Below, piece by piece: positions 16,047 to 24,421 of a DNA stretch of 48,193 nucleotides; position 1 is the stretch's first letter, and every line of letters starts with the position of its first letter. Where the stretch lies: positions 1 through 48,193 of the forward strand of contig JBMOHV010000003.1 in the NCBI GenBank assembly GCA_049317645.1, read 5' to 3'. This stretch comes from SYHX01 sp049317645 (GTDB lineage Bacteria > Bacteroidota > Bacteroidia > UBA7662). Both the position numbers and the translations under genes were made by a program. The notes beneath the pieces were generated by a model that had not been told where the DNA came from, ran no database searches, and saw only the letters and a list, made by a program, of their open reading frames with translations.

Positions 16047-18092
16047 ATGCACATGAAAAACCTCCGCTCCTACCTTCTCGGGACTATGATGCTGGTAGCT
16101 CCGGCTACCGGCTGGACCCAACAATCACGCCTTAGCTCAACCCCTCCACCAGCCTTGCGGCAGTCTGCAGAGAGTGGCCTCGGAGAATCCTCCACGGCTT
16201 CTTCTGCAACGGTTGTTAACCCGGATCCCTCCTTTCAGACCGAGGCGATCAACATTTGGTCCGAGAATTTTGGCGGATCCAACCCCAGCACCCGTGGTTG
16301 GTTGAATTATGGTTTTCGTGGAATCAATACAGGCAATACCCCCGATACCAGCGGTGTTTGGGAATACAGGGGTACGTCGACGCTTCCCGCTAGCGGAACC
16401 GGATCCCGGGGCGCATATGCCGCCGGTACCACCGCCATTCAGTCCCCTACCCGCACCAACGGTTTTATGATTTTTGATTCGGATTGGTTGGATAACAACG
16501 GTTCACCAACCGGTACCGGCGTTTTGGGGGCTCCACACCGCGGGATGCTGATCAGCCCATCCATTGACTTGAGCTCCAATGATTTTGTAAACCTTTCGTT
16601 TTATCAACACTACCGCCGCTTTGGGGGTCCAGGTGGTAGCCAAAGTTCAGCCGCAACCTATCTCTTGTTTTCGGTTGATAACGGATTGACTTGGTCCGAT
16701 ACGGTGGCCCTGAATAGCAATATTGCGGTCAATTCTTCAACATCCAGCAGCACGATGACCCGTTTGAATGTATCCCCCTATATTGGTGGTCAGGACAGTG
16801 TCAAGATTGCATTCCTGTTCAACGGAGATTATTATTTCTGGATGGTGGATGATATCGCCATCGAGCAGGCTCCCCGCGTTGATTTGACAATCACCGGTAC
16901 TGCCTTCTTGCCGGATACGTCCGCAGGTCGTGGTATCGAGTATGGTATGGTACCCAATGCCAACAAAACCCCGTTGACCTTCCAAGCTCGCGTTGCCAAT
17001 ATCGGAACCACTGTTCGTAACAATGTTCAACTACAGGTTTCGGTCATCGACACGACGGCACCGGGTACGCCACTTTTCACCGGAACATCGGTTGTTCTGC
17101 CTTCTTTGGACCCCTTCACCGATACCCTGTTGAGTATCTCGACAGCTTACACGCCCAATCTCCTCAAGTTCACCCGTGTTAACTACAGCTTGGCCTTTGA
17201 TTCCACGACCATGGATTCCACGGCGAACAATACGGCTTCGCGTCAGTTTGAATTGACCGATTCGATGTTGGCCCTCAATGTGAGCTTTCCTGCGTCTCAG
17301 TTGACCTTTGGAACTCGGAATTTTACGGGAAATCCTCCTTCTGTTTTTGATATCAAAATTGCTAATATTTGTCAGTTGGTCAGCACGGATACCGTGACTT
17401 CGGCCACTGCACGATTGGTCAATAGCGGAACTTCGACATCCCAAGCGGGTGGTTTGATTTATTTCACCCTGGAAACGGGTGATGCGAACACGGGTTTACC
17501 TGGTGGAACGGCCTCGGTTGTCCTTGAAACGGATTTGTACACGCTGACAGCTGCGGATATATCCAGGGGTCGTGTGACAGTTCCATTCCCAGCCACTTTG
17601 GGTGGCAGCCCACAGGAGCGCATTGTCAATCCTGGTGAGTATTGGTTGGTAGCGCATTTGTTCTCTAACAACGGTTCCAATCATATCAGTTTGATTGACG
17701 ACCGGACCGTGACGATGCCTTGGTTTGCGACGGTTTTGTTCCGGAGTACGGATTGGTTCAACAACGGCAACGCCGCCCGGATGTCGCTCAATTTTGGTCG
17801 CACTTCGACCGGAACCAATGTTGTTCCCCAAGAAATGCTGGCTGCAGTCGCTTACCCCAATCCAGGTTCAGACTTGTTGAATATCAAGGTGAACGCAGCG
17901 CGTGATTTGGGTCAAACTCGTTTGGTGATGACAGACTTGACCGGTCGTACTGTCTTGGAAGAGCGTTTGACTTGGAACGGAAACGGCGGACGCCATATCC
18001 TGGATATTTCTGCTCTACCGAACGGAACCTATACCCTCGAAATGTTGACCGAGGCCGGCATTGCCCGCCAGCGTGTTATGGTTAAGCACTAA
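16047..18092 (+). CDS. Secreted protein with type IX (type A) sorting domain, copy 2
   Basis: About 681 residues with an N-terminal signal (MKNLRSYLLG to WTQQ; an alternative ATG lies two codons in). The layout repeats that of the preceding gene: a MAM/cleaved-adhesin-like domain (about 70-275, ENFGGSNPS to FWMVDDIAIEQ), a CARDB-like section, a second beta domain whose end (NPGEYWLVAHLFSNNGSNH) parallels PAGPYYAAAQLFSNSGANH in copy 1, and a C-terminal type A sorting domain from AYPNPGSD to RVMVKH. The two probably arose by tandem duplication and then diverged strongly. A strong terminator follows. No catalytic motif is evident, so adhesin or surface structure is the likeliest role. Confidence 0.8.
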   Translation: MHMKNLRSYLLGTMMLVAPATGWTQQSRLSSTPPPALRQSAESGLGESSTASSATVVNPDPSFQTEAINIWSENFGGSNPSTRGWLNYGFRGINTGNTPDTSGVWEYRGTSTLPASGTGSRGAYAAGTTAIQSPTRTNGFMIFDSDWLDNNGSPTGTGVLGAPHRGMLISPSIDLSSNDFVNLSFYQHYRRFGGPGGSQSSAATYLLFSVDNGLTWSDTVALNSNIAVNSSTSSSTMTRLNVSPYIGGQDSVKIAFLFNGDYYFWMVDDIAIEQAPRVDLTITGTAFLPDTSAGRGIEYGMVPNANKTPLTFQARVANIGTTVRNNVQLQVSVIDTTAPGTPLFTGTSVVLPSLDPFTDTLLSISTAYTPNLLKFTRVNYSLAFDSTTMDSTANNTASRQFELTDSMLALNVSFPASQLTFGTRNFTGNPPSVFDIKIANICQLVSTDTVTSATARLVNSGTSTSQAGGLIYFTLETGDANTGLPGGTASVVLETDLYTLTAADISRGRVTVPFPATLGGSPQERIVNPGEYWLVAHLFSNNGSNHISLIDDRTVTMPWFATVLFRSTDWFNNGNAARMSLNFGRTSTGTNVVPQEMLAAVAYPNPGSDLLNIKVNAARDLGQTRLVMTDLTGRTVLEERLTWNGNGGRHILDISALPNGTYTLEMLTEAGIARQRVMVKH

Positions 18093-18126
18093 TTGGCCCT
18101 TTTGCTAACACATCCTTTTGTTTAGG

Positions 18127-18156
18127 AAACCGCCCCCACCCGGGGGCGGTTTTTTT
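18127..18156 (+). terminator. Rho-independent terminator after the T9SS pair
   Basis: A nine-base perfect GC-rich stem, ACCGCCCCC (18129-18137) with GGGGGCGGT (18142-18150), has a four-base loop ACCC and is followed by seven Ts (18150-18156); AA/TT pairs extend the stem. It lies 35 bases after the cargo gene and 24 before murB, and isolates the two. Confidence 0.9.
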
Positions 18157-18179
18157 ATGGATCATTTGTTATACAAGCC

Positions 18180-19226
18180 TTGAAAATTTACAAGAATCAC
18201 GATTTAAGTCGTTACAACACCTTTGGTCTGGGGGTTAGGTCGACCTATTTTTTGGAGGTAGAGCAGGAGGACGATTTGCCCAGGGCGATTGAAACGGCCG
18301 AAGAACTCACCCAAGGAACTTTTATGTTTTTGGGCGGAGGCAGCAATGTTTTGTTCTGCGGTGATTACAAAGGCGCTGTGATTCACTTGGCCTTTGGGGG
18401 CCTTGAATACCATGAAACCGGTCGCAACCAGATTTTGGTGGAGGCCGGGGCCGGTGTGAGCTGGCATGACCTCGTGACCTATACGACCCAAAAAGGTTGG
18501 TGGGGTTTGGAAAACCTGGCCTTGATCCCGGGTTCTGTAGGTGCTGCGCCCATTCAGAACATTGGTGCCTACGGTGTGGAGCAGGGGGATTGTTTTGATA
18601 GTTTGAGCGGCCTGCCTTTGAACGGACCGCCCATTTCCTATGCCAAGGAAACTTGTGCCTTCGGTTATCGAAATTCGATATTCAAGCAAGAACTCAAAAA
18701 CGATTTTGTGATCACCCGGGTGCGCTACCTTCTGAGCACCCAACCCAGGCCTCGCCTGGAATACCAGGATCTAAAACTTCGATTTGAAAAGTCCATGCGT
18801 AAGGCTGCGGAGCATCATCCAAGCTCCGATGAAATTGCCAAAGCCGTGGCGGACATTCGTCGTTCCAAACTGCCTGACCCGGCGCTGATAGGCAATGCCG
18901 GAAGTTTTTTCAAGAATCCGATTTTGACCAAGGAGCAGGCTGATTCTTTGAAGAATTTGTACCCAAACATGCCTTTGTTTGCGCCCAAAACAGAGAACGC
19001 TGCAAGGAGCGAGTTCAAAACATCGGCCGCTTGGTTGATTGAGCAATGCGGATGGAAAGGGCATCGACGGGGCGCGATTGGGGTATCTGAAACCCATGCC
19101 TTGGTTCTGGTCCATTACGGTGGCGGGAAAGGCGAAGACGTGTGGCAGCTAGCGCAGGATATTCGCTCATCCGTTGCGATGGAATTTGGGATCGACTTGG
19201 AGCCAGAGGTCAACCCTGTTCTTTAA
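18180..19226 (+). CDS. murB: UDP-N-acetylenolpyruvoylglucosamine reductase
   Basis: MurB reduces UDP-GlcNAc-enolpyruvate to UDP-MurNAc in cytoplasmic peptidoglycan precursor synthesis. FAD-binding parts are visible (LGGGSNVL, IPGSVGAAPIQNIGAYG), as are the type I (E. coli-like) YRNSIFK segment and the catalytic-region GSFFKNP. Length is 348 residues, close to E. coli MurB (342). The only fitting start is TTG at 18180, giving MKIYKNHDLSRYNTFGL, which aligns with the family. It lies just after a terminator, so it should have its own promoter. I could not pick a convincing box. Tail-to-tail with the LD-carboxypeptidase gene. Confidence 0.93.
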   Translation: MKIYKNHDLSRYNTFGLGVRSTYFLEVEQEDDLPRAIETAEELTQGTFMFLGGGSNVLFCGDYKGAVIHLAFGGLEYHETGRNQILVEAGAGVSWHDLVTYTTQKGWWGLENLALIPGSVGAAPIQNIGAYGVEQGDCFDSLSGLPLNGPPISYAKETCAFGYRNSIFKQELKNDFVITRVRYLLSTQPRPRLEYQDLKLRFEKSMRKAAEHHPSSDEIAKAVADIRRSKLPDPALIGNAGSFFKNPILTKEQADSLKNLYPNMPLFAPKTENAARSEFKTSAAWLIEQCGWKGHRRGAIGVSETHALVLVHYGGGKGEDVWQLAQDIRSSVAMEFGIDLEPEVNPVL

Positions 19227-19233
19227 GCCTTAT

Positions 19234-20244
19234 TTAGGAATTCAGCAAATACATCCCTTGAGGGTTGATGCGGACCTTAACGCCCAGGGGCAGGGGGAAA
19301 TTTCGCAGGCCATGCCCAAAGGGCAACCCAAACAAGACCGGTACGCCGAGGTTCTGGGTTCGTTCGTAGGCAATACCGATCGGTTCCTGGCCATGGGGTA
19401 CAACATTGTCCTTGATATCGGTGAAATCCCCCAGTAAAATAGCTTTGACCTTGTCAAGTTGTCCGCTTCGCCGCAAGGCCAACCACATGCGATCCAGATG
19501 GTAGCGGTATTCATCAATGTCTTCGGCCAAAAGTAGGAGATCGCGGTGGACAGGCAAGGAATTGGATCCTAACAAACTATAGATCACCGATAAATTCCCC
19601 CCGTAGAGGTAGCCTTCAACGGTGTTGGAGGATGGTTTGCCAGTCGGCCAGCCAAATAAGGGGGCTGTTGGCTGGTTAGGACCGCCTGGAATGCCAGGAA
19701 CCTGAGGCGATTCTGCTTGGTTGGCAAAGGCAATGTAGGGGGTGCCCGGTTTGCGGAAACCGCCCTCCAGCAGGGCCAAGGTGAGCTCCCAACATTGGAT
19801 CCCCCATTCGGTGGTGTTGAATTGAAAGGGCATGGGGCCGTGGAGGCTGGCAACCCCGGTATGGGCCAGTGCATGATTCAGAATGGCGGTGGAATCGCTG
19901 TAACCACAAAGCCATTTGGGAGAACGGCGAAGGACCGACCAATCCACCAGGTCCAAAATCCGTGCCGCCCCGTAGCCACCGCGGGCCATAAAAAGGGCCG
20001 TTATATCGGGACGATTCAGAAAGCCCTGAAGGTCAGCGGCTCTTTCTTCATCGGTTCCGGCCAATTGGTGTTTGAATTGGCCAATGCTAAGGCCGACTTC
20101 GACTTCAAAGCCCCGGCGTTCCATCCATTCAACCCATGCCCTGATTTGATTGTATTCAACGCCTCTCGAAGGCGCGACCAAGCCAACAGTGTCGCCTTTG
20201 CGCAAAAAGGGCGGGACTAGAAAAGATTCGATGGGGGCCGGCAT
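19234..20244 (-). CDS. LD-carboxypeptidase (peptidase S66, LdcA-like)
   Basis: A cytoplasmic serine peptidase that removes the terminal D-Ala from tetrapeptides during murein recycling. Family marks: a start block LRKGDTVGLVAPSRG, RGGYGAARILD, the nucleophile Ser in CGYSDSTAIL, Glu in LLAEDIDEY and His in LPFGHGLRNF. I use the ATG at 20244 (MPAPIESF), which places the first motif normally and avoids overlap with rlmB; the frame runs on to 20325. 336 residues, a usual length. Third gene of the DUF2723-rlmB-LdcA run, 19 bases after rlmB, and facing murB. Confidence 0.88.
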   Translation of the reverse strand: MPAPIESFLVPPFLRKGDTVGLVAPSRGVEYNQIRAWVEWMERRGFEVEVGLSIGQFKHQLAGTDEERAADLQGFLNRPDITALFMARGGYGAARILDLVDWSVLRRSPKWLCGYSDSTAILNHALAHTGVASLHGPMPFQFNTTEWGIQCWELTLALLEGGFRKPGTPYIAFANQAESPQVPGIPGGPNQPTAPLFGWPTGKPSSNTVEGYLYGGNLSVIYSLLGSNSLPVHRDLLLLAEDIDEYRYHLDRMWLALRRSGQLDKVKAILLGDFTDIKDNVVPHGQEPIGIAYERTQNLGVPVLFGLPFGHGLRNFPLPLGVKVRINPQGMYLLNS

Positions 20245-20263
20245 TGGATTCCGGAAGGTGGAA

Positions 20264-21058
20264 TTAGGTACGGCTTCTTTGCAAATGGCACTCAAAGAGA
20301 AGGATGCCACCGGCCACCGAAACATTCAATGAACCAATCGACCGGGCCCGCGCCGGCATCGGTATACGAAGCAAGGCATCGCAGCGCCGAAGGGTATCCG
20401 GGCTGAGTCCGTGGTCTTCGGCTCCCAAAACCAAAGCCAACGGTCCTGAAAGATCTTGATCACGGCCCAAATCTTTGCCTTTTTCGCTGGCTCCCATAAT
20501 TCGGAATCCGCTATTGGCCAGGTAACGCAGGGCTTCTGGCAAGGAAAGGGTGCGGCAAACCGGTAACAATTCCAAGGCACCCGCGCTGGCCTTGATGGCA
20601 TCCGGAGTGACTTGGGCGTTGTCCAGGCCGGGAATCAACAAAGCATCCGCTCCCAAACACCAAGCCGACCGGGCCAGTGCCCCCAAATTGCGGACATCCG
20701 TGATCCCATCGCTTACCACCAAAAGCGGGGACTGCCCTTGGTCAAAGGCAGATTGGACCCATTCCTCCAATGCATGATAGGCAATGGGCGAAGCCTGGGC
20801 CACAATTCCCTGATGGTTGCCCGGGCAAAGCTGTTGCAATTTCTCGGGTGGAACTTCCTGAACGGGCACCGAGCGTTGCCGGGCTTCGCGAAGCAAACCG
20901 AGCACAGCCGGATCCTTTTTGCCACGTTGAACCCATATGCGATTGATTTCTTGGCCTGAATCCAAGAGCACTTCGACAGCATGCACCCCGGGGCGCAGAT
21001 CGGCCGAGGATTTAAATCCTCCCCCGCCACGGCCCCTGTACCCTTGGTCTCTTAACAT
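20264..21058 (-). CDS. rlmB: 23S rRNA 2'-O-methyltransferase of the TrmH/RlmB family
   Basis: A SPOUT methyltransferase, probably modifying G2251 of 23S rRNA. The N-terminal substrate-binding part starts around LRPGVHAVEVLL. The knotted catalytic domain shows DGITDVRNLGALARSA, LVLGAEDHGLS and IPMPARARSIGSLNVSVA, the three SPOUT motifs. 264 residues, slightly longer than E. coli RlmB (243), with a basic glycine-rich N-terminus. It starts five bases after the stop of the DUF2723 gene. Another TrmH-family target site cannot be excluded. Confidence 0.85.
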   Translation of the reverse strand: MLRDQGYRGRGGGGFKSSADLRPGVHAVEVLLDSGQEINRIWVQRGKKDPAVLGLLREARQRSVPVQEVPPEKLQQLCPGNHQGIVAQASPIAYHALEEWVQSAFDQGQSPLLVVSDGITDVRNLGALARSAWCLGADALLIPGLDNAQVTPDAIKASAGALELLPVCRTLSLPEALRYLANSGFRIMGASEKGKDLGRDQDLSGPLALVLGAEDHGLSPDTLRRCDALLRIPMPARARSIGSLNVSVAGGILLFECHLQRSRT

Positions 21059-21063
21059 AGGAT

Positions 21064-24063
21064 CTAGGAGCCCACGGCTGTAAGGCGCTTCTGGAAACCT
21101 TCGGCCAAGCTGCCTTGACCAAAATTTTGCGATAAGCGGACCATTTCATTCATCACCGCCCTGGCGGCTTGTTCATCCCTTTCGTAGAAGCTCCGTTGTT
21201 CACCTCGTAGCGAAGCAAAATAAATCGCTTCGGATTCGTAGGTGTCAAAAAACTCTTTGGCCAGGCGATTGGCCTTGGCTGAAGCACCCGCCCGGTGGTA
21301 AAATTCCACCATCTGATAATTGTAGGGGAGGTAGGTGATTTTGTGGTTGGGCATTTCGGTATCGCACAAATCCAGAACCCGAACGGCATCCTCGTTCCGA
21401 CCTGTCAGCAGGAGATTTTCTACCAAACGCATCGCGTTGCTACGCAGGTTGATGGTCATACGGTTGGTTTCAGGGTCAATGTAAATTTCCTCCTTCATCC
21501 GACCCCAACGGAATTTCTTGGTGAAATTTTCGAGCATGATATCCACGGCGGTTTGGGAAGGCATGCCTTGATTGGCCGGAACTCGGAACGGAGTCAGGCG
21601 ATAGACCAAGCCCTCTAGGCGGAAATAATCTTCGAGTCCCAGGTATTGTTCGGAACCCATGGAAACCGTCCAGCAAACCGGCCTTTTCCAGTGGTTCTGT
21701 GCAAGGAGGTCCAAGATAATCAAGTCATTCTTCATGACCCCGTTGCGGGCAAAGGTCCATTCGATTCTTTGAGGGGCACGGGATGAGTCTGATGTTGTAA
21801 CAGCGCCCTGCGCTATGGCGTTTTGAAGATTCACCGGCAGCGAAAAGTTCTGAGTAGGGAAATAATTGATCATCGTCCCGCTCTGGGTTGGGAGTTTGGC
21901 CGAAGGATCGTCGCTTGCCATGAATTGAACCAATTGCTCCAGGTCGTAAAAACCTTGGAGCTTGCGGTCAAAAAACGGCAGGTAATCCCGAGTGCCCATA
22001 GCGATTTTGTCTTGGGCGATGCTCAGGGGGATGGCCTCGCTTTGGTTCATGCTCTGACGCAGATGGTCAATATACCAATCCGTTCCCAACAAACTCAGGT
22101 TGACAACGCGCACATCGGATCGGATTCCTTCGACTTCTTGAGCATACCACAAAGGATAGGTATCGTTATCGCCCATGGTGAAGAGAATCGCATTGGGTGG
22201 GCAGGATTCCAAATAATTCACAGCAATATCCCGGGCGGTGTATTTACCAGAACGATCGTGGTCATCCCAGTTCTGAGCGCCCATGATCGCAGGAATCACT
22301 AGGCCAGCAACAACAGCCAACGGTGCGGCAACGGCAGGGCTCATACGGCTCCCCACCAAACGACCCAACGCCATAACGCCCAATCCGATCCAAATGGCGA
22401 ACGCATAGAACGAACCAACATAAGCGTAATCCCGTTCGCGTGGTTGCAATGGCTCAAAATTCAGGTAGATAACAATCGCGATCCCGGTCAGTAAGAAGAG
22501 CAAAAAAACGGTCCAGGCATCTCCTTTGGCTTTCTTGAAATGATACCAAAGACCAAGCAGGCCTAGCAAGAGGGGCAATGCAAAATACGTGTTGCGGGCT
22601 TTGTTGCCTTTGCGATGCGCGGGCAGTTTGGCCGAGGGTCCAACGCGGGATTCATCCAAGGCCTCGATTCCGCTAATCCAGTTCCCTTTTTCAAAATCAC
22701 GACCGTGTCCCTGAATGTCGTTTTGACGTCCCACAAAATTCCATAGGAAATAACGCATGTACATATGCCCTAACTGGTAGGTGAACAAGAAATTCATGTT
22801 GTCGGAGAAGCGGGGCTTTTCGCCATCTTTCAAATCAAGCCAGGATTTGTAAAAATCAATATGCCGCTGCTGGGTACCGGCGCGTTTGTAGGCCCTGGGC
22901 AAAAAGGTATTTTGAGTTGGATCGTAAATTGGAATAATGTCGCGACCGGCTTCGACATAGTTGTTGGGCCCTTTGCGGTATTTCATGGGGCCTTCTTCTT
23001 GGTCTACCACTTCGGCGGTGAAATAAGGTCCCGTTAACAAAGGGCGATCGCCGTATTGTTCGCGGTTGATGTAGGATAACAACGAAAAAATATCCGATGG
23101 TTTGTTCATGTTGATCGAGGGATCGGCATGGGAGCGGATCACAATCATGCTGTAGGAAGAATACCCGATCACCACAAAGGCAGTACCCAGCAAGAGTTGG
23201 TTCAAAAGAACTTTGCCGGTCCGATGGGTATGGGCGATACCCCAAGCCAGGCCACCCACAAAAAGAAGGGCAAAAGCCCAGTTTCCAGATCCAAAAGGCA
23301 GCCCCATGCTGTTGACGGCTAGAAGCTCAAACTTGGATGCCAGGGTGGGCAATCCGGGGATAATTCCGTACTGAACCAAGGCCAGCACACCGACCGACCC
23401 TAGAAGACTCACAACAACACCGCGCGGAGTGGGTGTGTTATGGCGCAGGTAAACCACCAAGCAAATCGCCGGAATCGCCAATAAATTCAGCAAGTGGACG
23501 CCGATGGACAGGCCCATCAAATAGGCAATCAACAGCAGCCAACGATCGGCATAGGGCTCATCGGCAACGCGCTCCCATTTCAAGACGGCCCAGAAAACAA
23601 CCGCTGTGAAGAAAGATGAATACGCATAAACCTCACCTTCGACGGCTGAGAACCAAAAAGAATCCGAAAAAGTATAAGCCAGAGCACCCACCAAGCCGGA
23701 CCCCATCACCAACCAAAGGGAGGATCCTGTAAGGCTTTGTTGCTCTTTTTCGACCATTTTTCGGCCTAGAGCCGTAATCGACCAAAACAAAAAGAGAATG
23801 GTGAATCCCGAGGTGAGTCCGCTCAAAAAGTTGACCGACCAAGCTACATTTTCGGGGCTACCGGCCAGGAGCGTGAAAAGGCGCCCTGTGAGCATAAAAA
23901 AGGGCGCCCCGGGGGGGTGCATGACCTGCAATTTGAAACAGGCCGAAATAAATTCACCGCAGTCCCAAAAGGAAGTGGTCGGTTCCAGGGTGAGGGTGTA
24001 AACAGCCGTCGCAAAGGCAAAAACCAACCATCCCAAGAGGTTGTTAATTTTCTGGTAACTCAT
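21064..24063 (-). CDS. DUF2723 multi-pass membrane protein (GT117 / TMEM260-like)
   Basis: A 999-residue protein with about a dozen hydrophobic segments in the first ~600 residues and a soluble C-terminal part. The signature of DUF2723 is clear near the N-terminus: FWDCGEF (32-38) and HPPGAP (49-54). The family is widespread in Bacteroidota and related to the eukaryotic O-mannosyltransferase TMEM260, so a lipid-linked sugar transferase acting on envelope proteins is likely. The Asp/Glu in WDCGE fit a GT-C catalytic loop. It heads the run with rlmB and the LD-carboxypeptidase. A one-mismatch -7 box (TATTTTCG, 24082-24089 minus) lies 18 bases ahead of the ATG. Confidence 0.88.
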   Translation of the reverse strand: MSYQKINNLLGWLVFAFATAVYTLTLEPTTSFWDCGEFISACFKLQVMHPPGAPFFMLTGRLFTLLAGSPENVAWSVNFLSGLTSGFTILFLFWSITALGRKMVEKEQQSLTGSSLWLVMGSGLVGALAYTFSDSFWFSAVEGEVYAYSSFFTAVVFWAVLKWERVADEPYADRWLLLIAYLMGLSIGVHLLNLLAIPAICLVVYLRHNTPTPRGVVVSLLGSVGVLALVQYGIIPGLPTLASKFELLAVNSMGLPFGSGNWAFALLFVGGLAWGIAHTHRTGKVLLNQLLLGTAFVVIGYSSYSMIVIRSHADPSINMNKPSDIFSLLSYINREQYGDRPLLTGPYFTAEVVDQEEGPMKYRKGPNNYVEAGRDIIPIYDPTQNTFLPRAYKRAGTQQRHIDFYKSWLDLKDGEKPRFSDNMNFLFTYQLGHMYMRYFLWNFVGRQNDIQGHGRDFEKGNWISGIEALDESRVGPSAKLPAHRKGNKARNTYFALPLLLGLLGLWYHFKKAKGDAWTVFLLFLLTGIAIVIYLNFEPLQPRERDYAYVGSFYAFAIWIGLGVMALGRLVGSRMSPAVAAPLAVVAGLVIPAIMGAQNWDDHDRSGKYTARDIAVNYLESCPPNAILFTMGDNDTYPLWYAQEVEGIRSDVRVVNLSLLGTDWYIDHLRQSMNQSEAIPLSIAQDKIAMGTRDYLPFFDRKLQGFYDLEQLVQFMASDDPSAKLPTQSGTMINYFPTQNFSLPVNLQNAIAQGAVTTSDSSRAPQRIEWTFARNGVMKNDLIILDLLAQNHWKRPVCWTVSMGSEQYLGLEDYFRLEGLVYRLTPFRVPANQGMPSQTAVDIMLENFTKKFRWGRMKEEIYIDPETNRMTINLRSNAMRLVENLLLTGRNEDAVRVLDLCDTEMPNHKITYLPYNYQMVEFYHRAGASAKANRLAKEFFDTYESEAIYFASLRGEQRSFYERDEQAARAVMNEMVRLSQNFGQGSLAEGFQKRLTAVGS

Positions 24064-24112
24064 TTCTCTTCAATTTAGCCCCGAAAATAGGGATAAATGC
24101 CCTGAATCGGGC

Positions 24113-24120
24113 TATATTTG
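24113..24120 (+). promoter_or_regulatory. -7 promoter box for tRNA-Gln
   Basis: TATATTTG matches TAnnTTTG exactly and is followed by CCC. It lies 64 bases before the mature tRNA 5' end, in the gap shared with the divergent DUF2723 gene. Confidence 0.45.
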
Positions 24121-24184
24121 CCCTCCGTTTCCGGACCTTGAATGGCTCTAAAGGCCTCTGGGTTTGTCAAAACGGGGACCAAGC

Positions 24185-24257
24185 TGGCCGATGGTGTAAT
24201 TGGCAACACGTCTGATTTTGGTTCAGAAGAGTCTAGGTTCGAGACCTAGTCGGCCAA
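24185..24257 (+). tRNA. tRNA-Gln (anticodon UUG)
   Basis: A full cloverleaf can be folded by eye. The acceptor stem TGGCCGA pairs with TCGGCCA; the D stem is GTGT/ACAC; the anticodon stem TCTGA/TCAGA has loop TTTTGGT and anticodon TTG; the T stem CTAGG/CCTAG has the TTCGAGA loop; the discriminator is A at 24257. The 3' CCA is not clearly encoded (the sequence goes on CAACAA). A terminator follows within a few bases, so it is a single-gene transcript. Confidence 0.95.
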
Positions 24258-24259
24258 CA

Positions 24260-24287
24260 AAAAGGGCTGCCCGAAGGCAGCCCTTTT
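24260..24287 (+). terminator. Rho-independent terminator after tRNA-Gln
   Basis: A perfect eight-base stem, GGGCTGCC (24264-24271) with GGCAGCCC (24276-24283), a CGAA tetraloop and flanking A and T runs (TTTT, 24284-24287). The A-tract on the left could make it work for minus-strand transcripts too. Confidence 0.9.
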
Positions 24288-24303
24288 GATTTTGCAGCGT
24301 TAT

Positions 24304-24358
24304 CGCAGTCGCTCGTGGGCAACGCAGTCGCTCGTGGGCAACGCAGTCGCTCGTGGGC
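24304..24358. repeat. Tandem 19-base repeat, almost three copies
   Basis: The unit is CGCAGTCGCTCGTGGGCAA. Copies at 24304-24322 and 24323-24341 are identical, and a third (24342-24358) is identical over 17 bases and then runs into the hairpin described next. There are no spacers, so it is not CRISPR. It lies between the tRNA terminator and the 3' end of ahcY. Confidence 0.9.
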
Positions 24359-24418
24359 GTTGCGGTCGTTGATCGCCGGAATCTCCCCTGAGGGGATGCG
24401 TCAACAACCAACGCCCAC
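24353..24418 (-). other. Long imperfect hairpin at the ahcY 3' end
   Basis: GTGGGCGTTG (24353-24362) is the exact reverse complement of CAACGCCCAC (24409-24418). The pairing goes on imperfectly with GTTGA (24368-24372) and TCAAC (24400-24405 region). A small perfect hairpin, TCCCC/GGGGA (24384-24388, 24392-24396), sits in the loop. It starts a few bases after the ahcY stop, so it could end or stabilise the ahcY mRNA. There is no T-run, and together with the tandem repeat it may be a REP-like element. Confidence 0.55.
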
Positions 24419-24421
24419 TGC

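Noticed and set aside
24304..24358. Possible CRISPR array
   Set aside because: Repeats are directly joined without spacers, only three units are present, and there are no cas genes.
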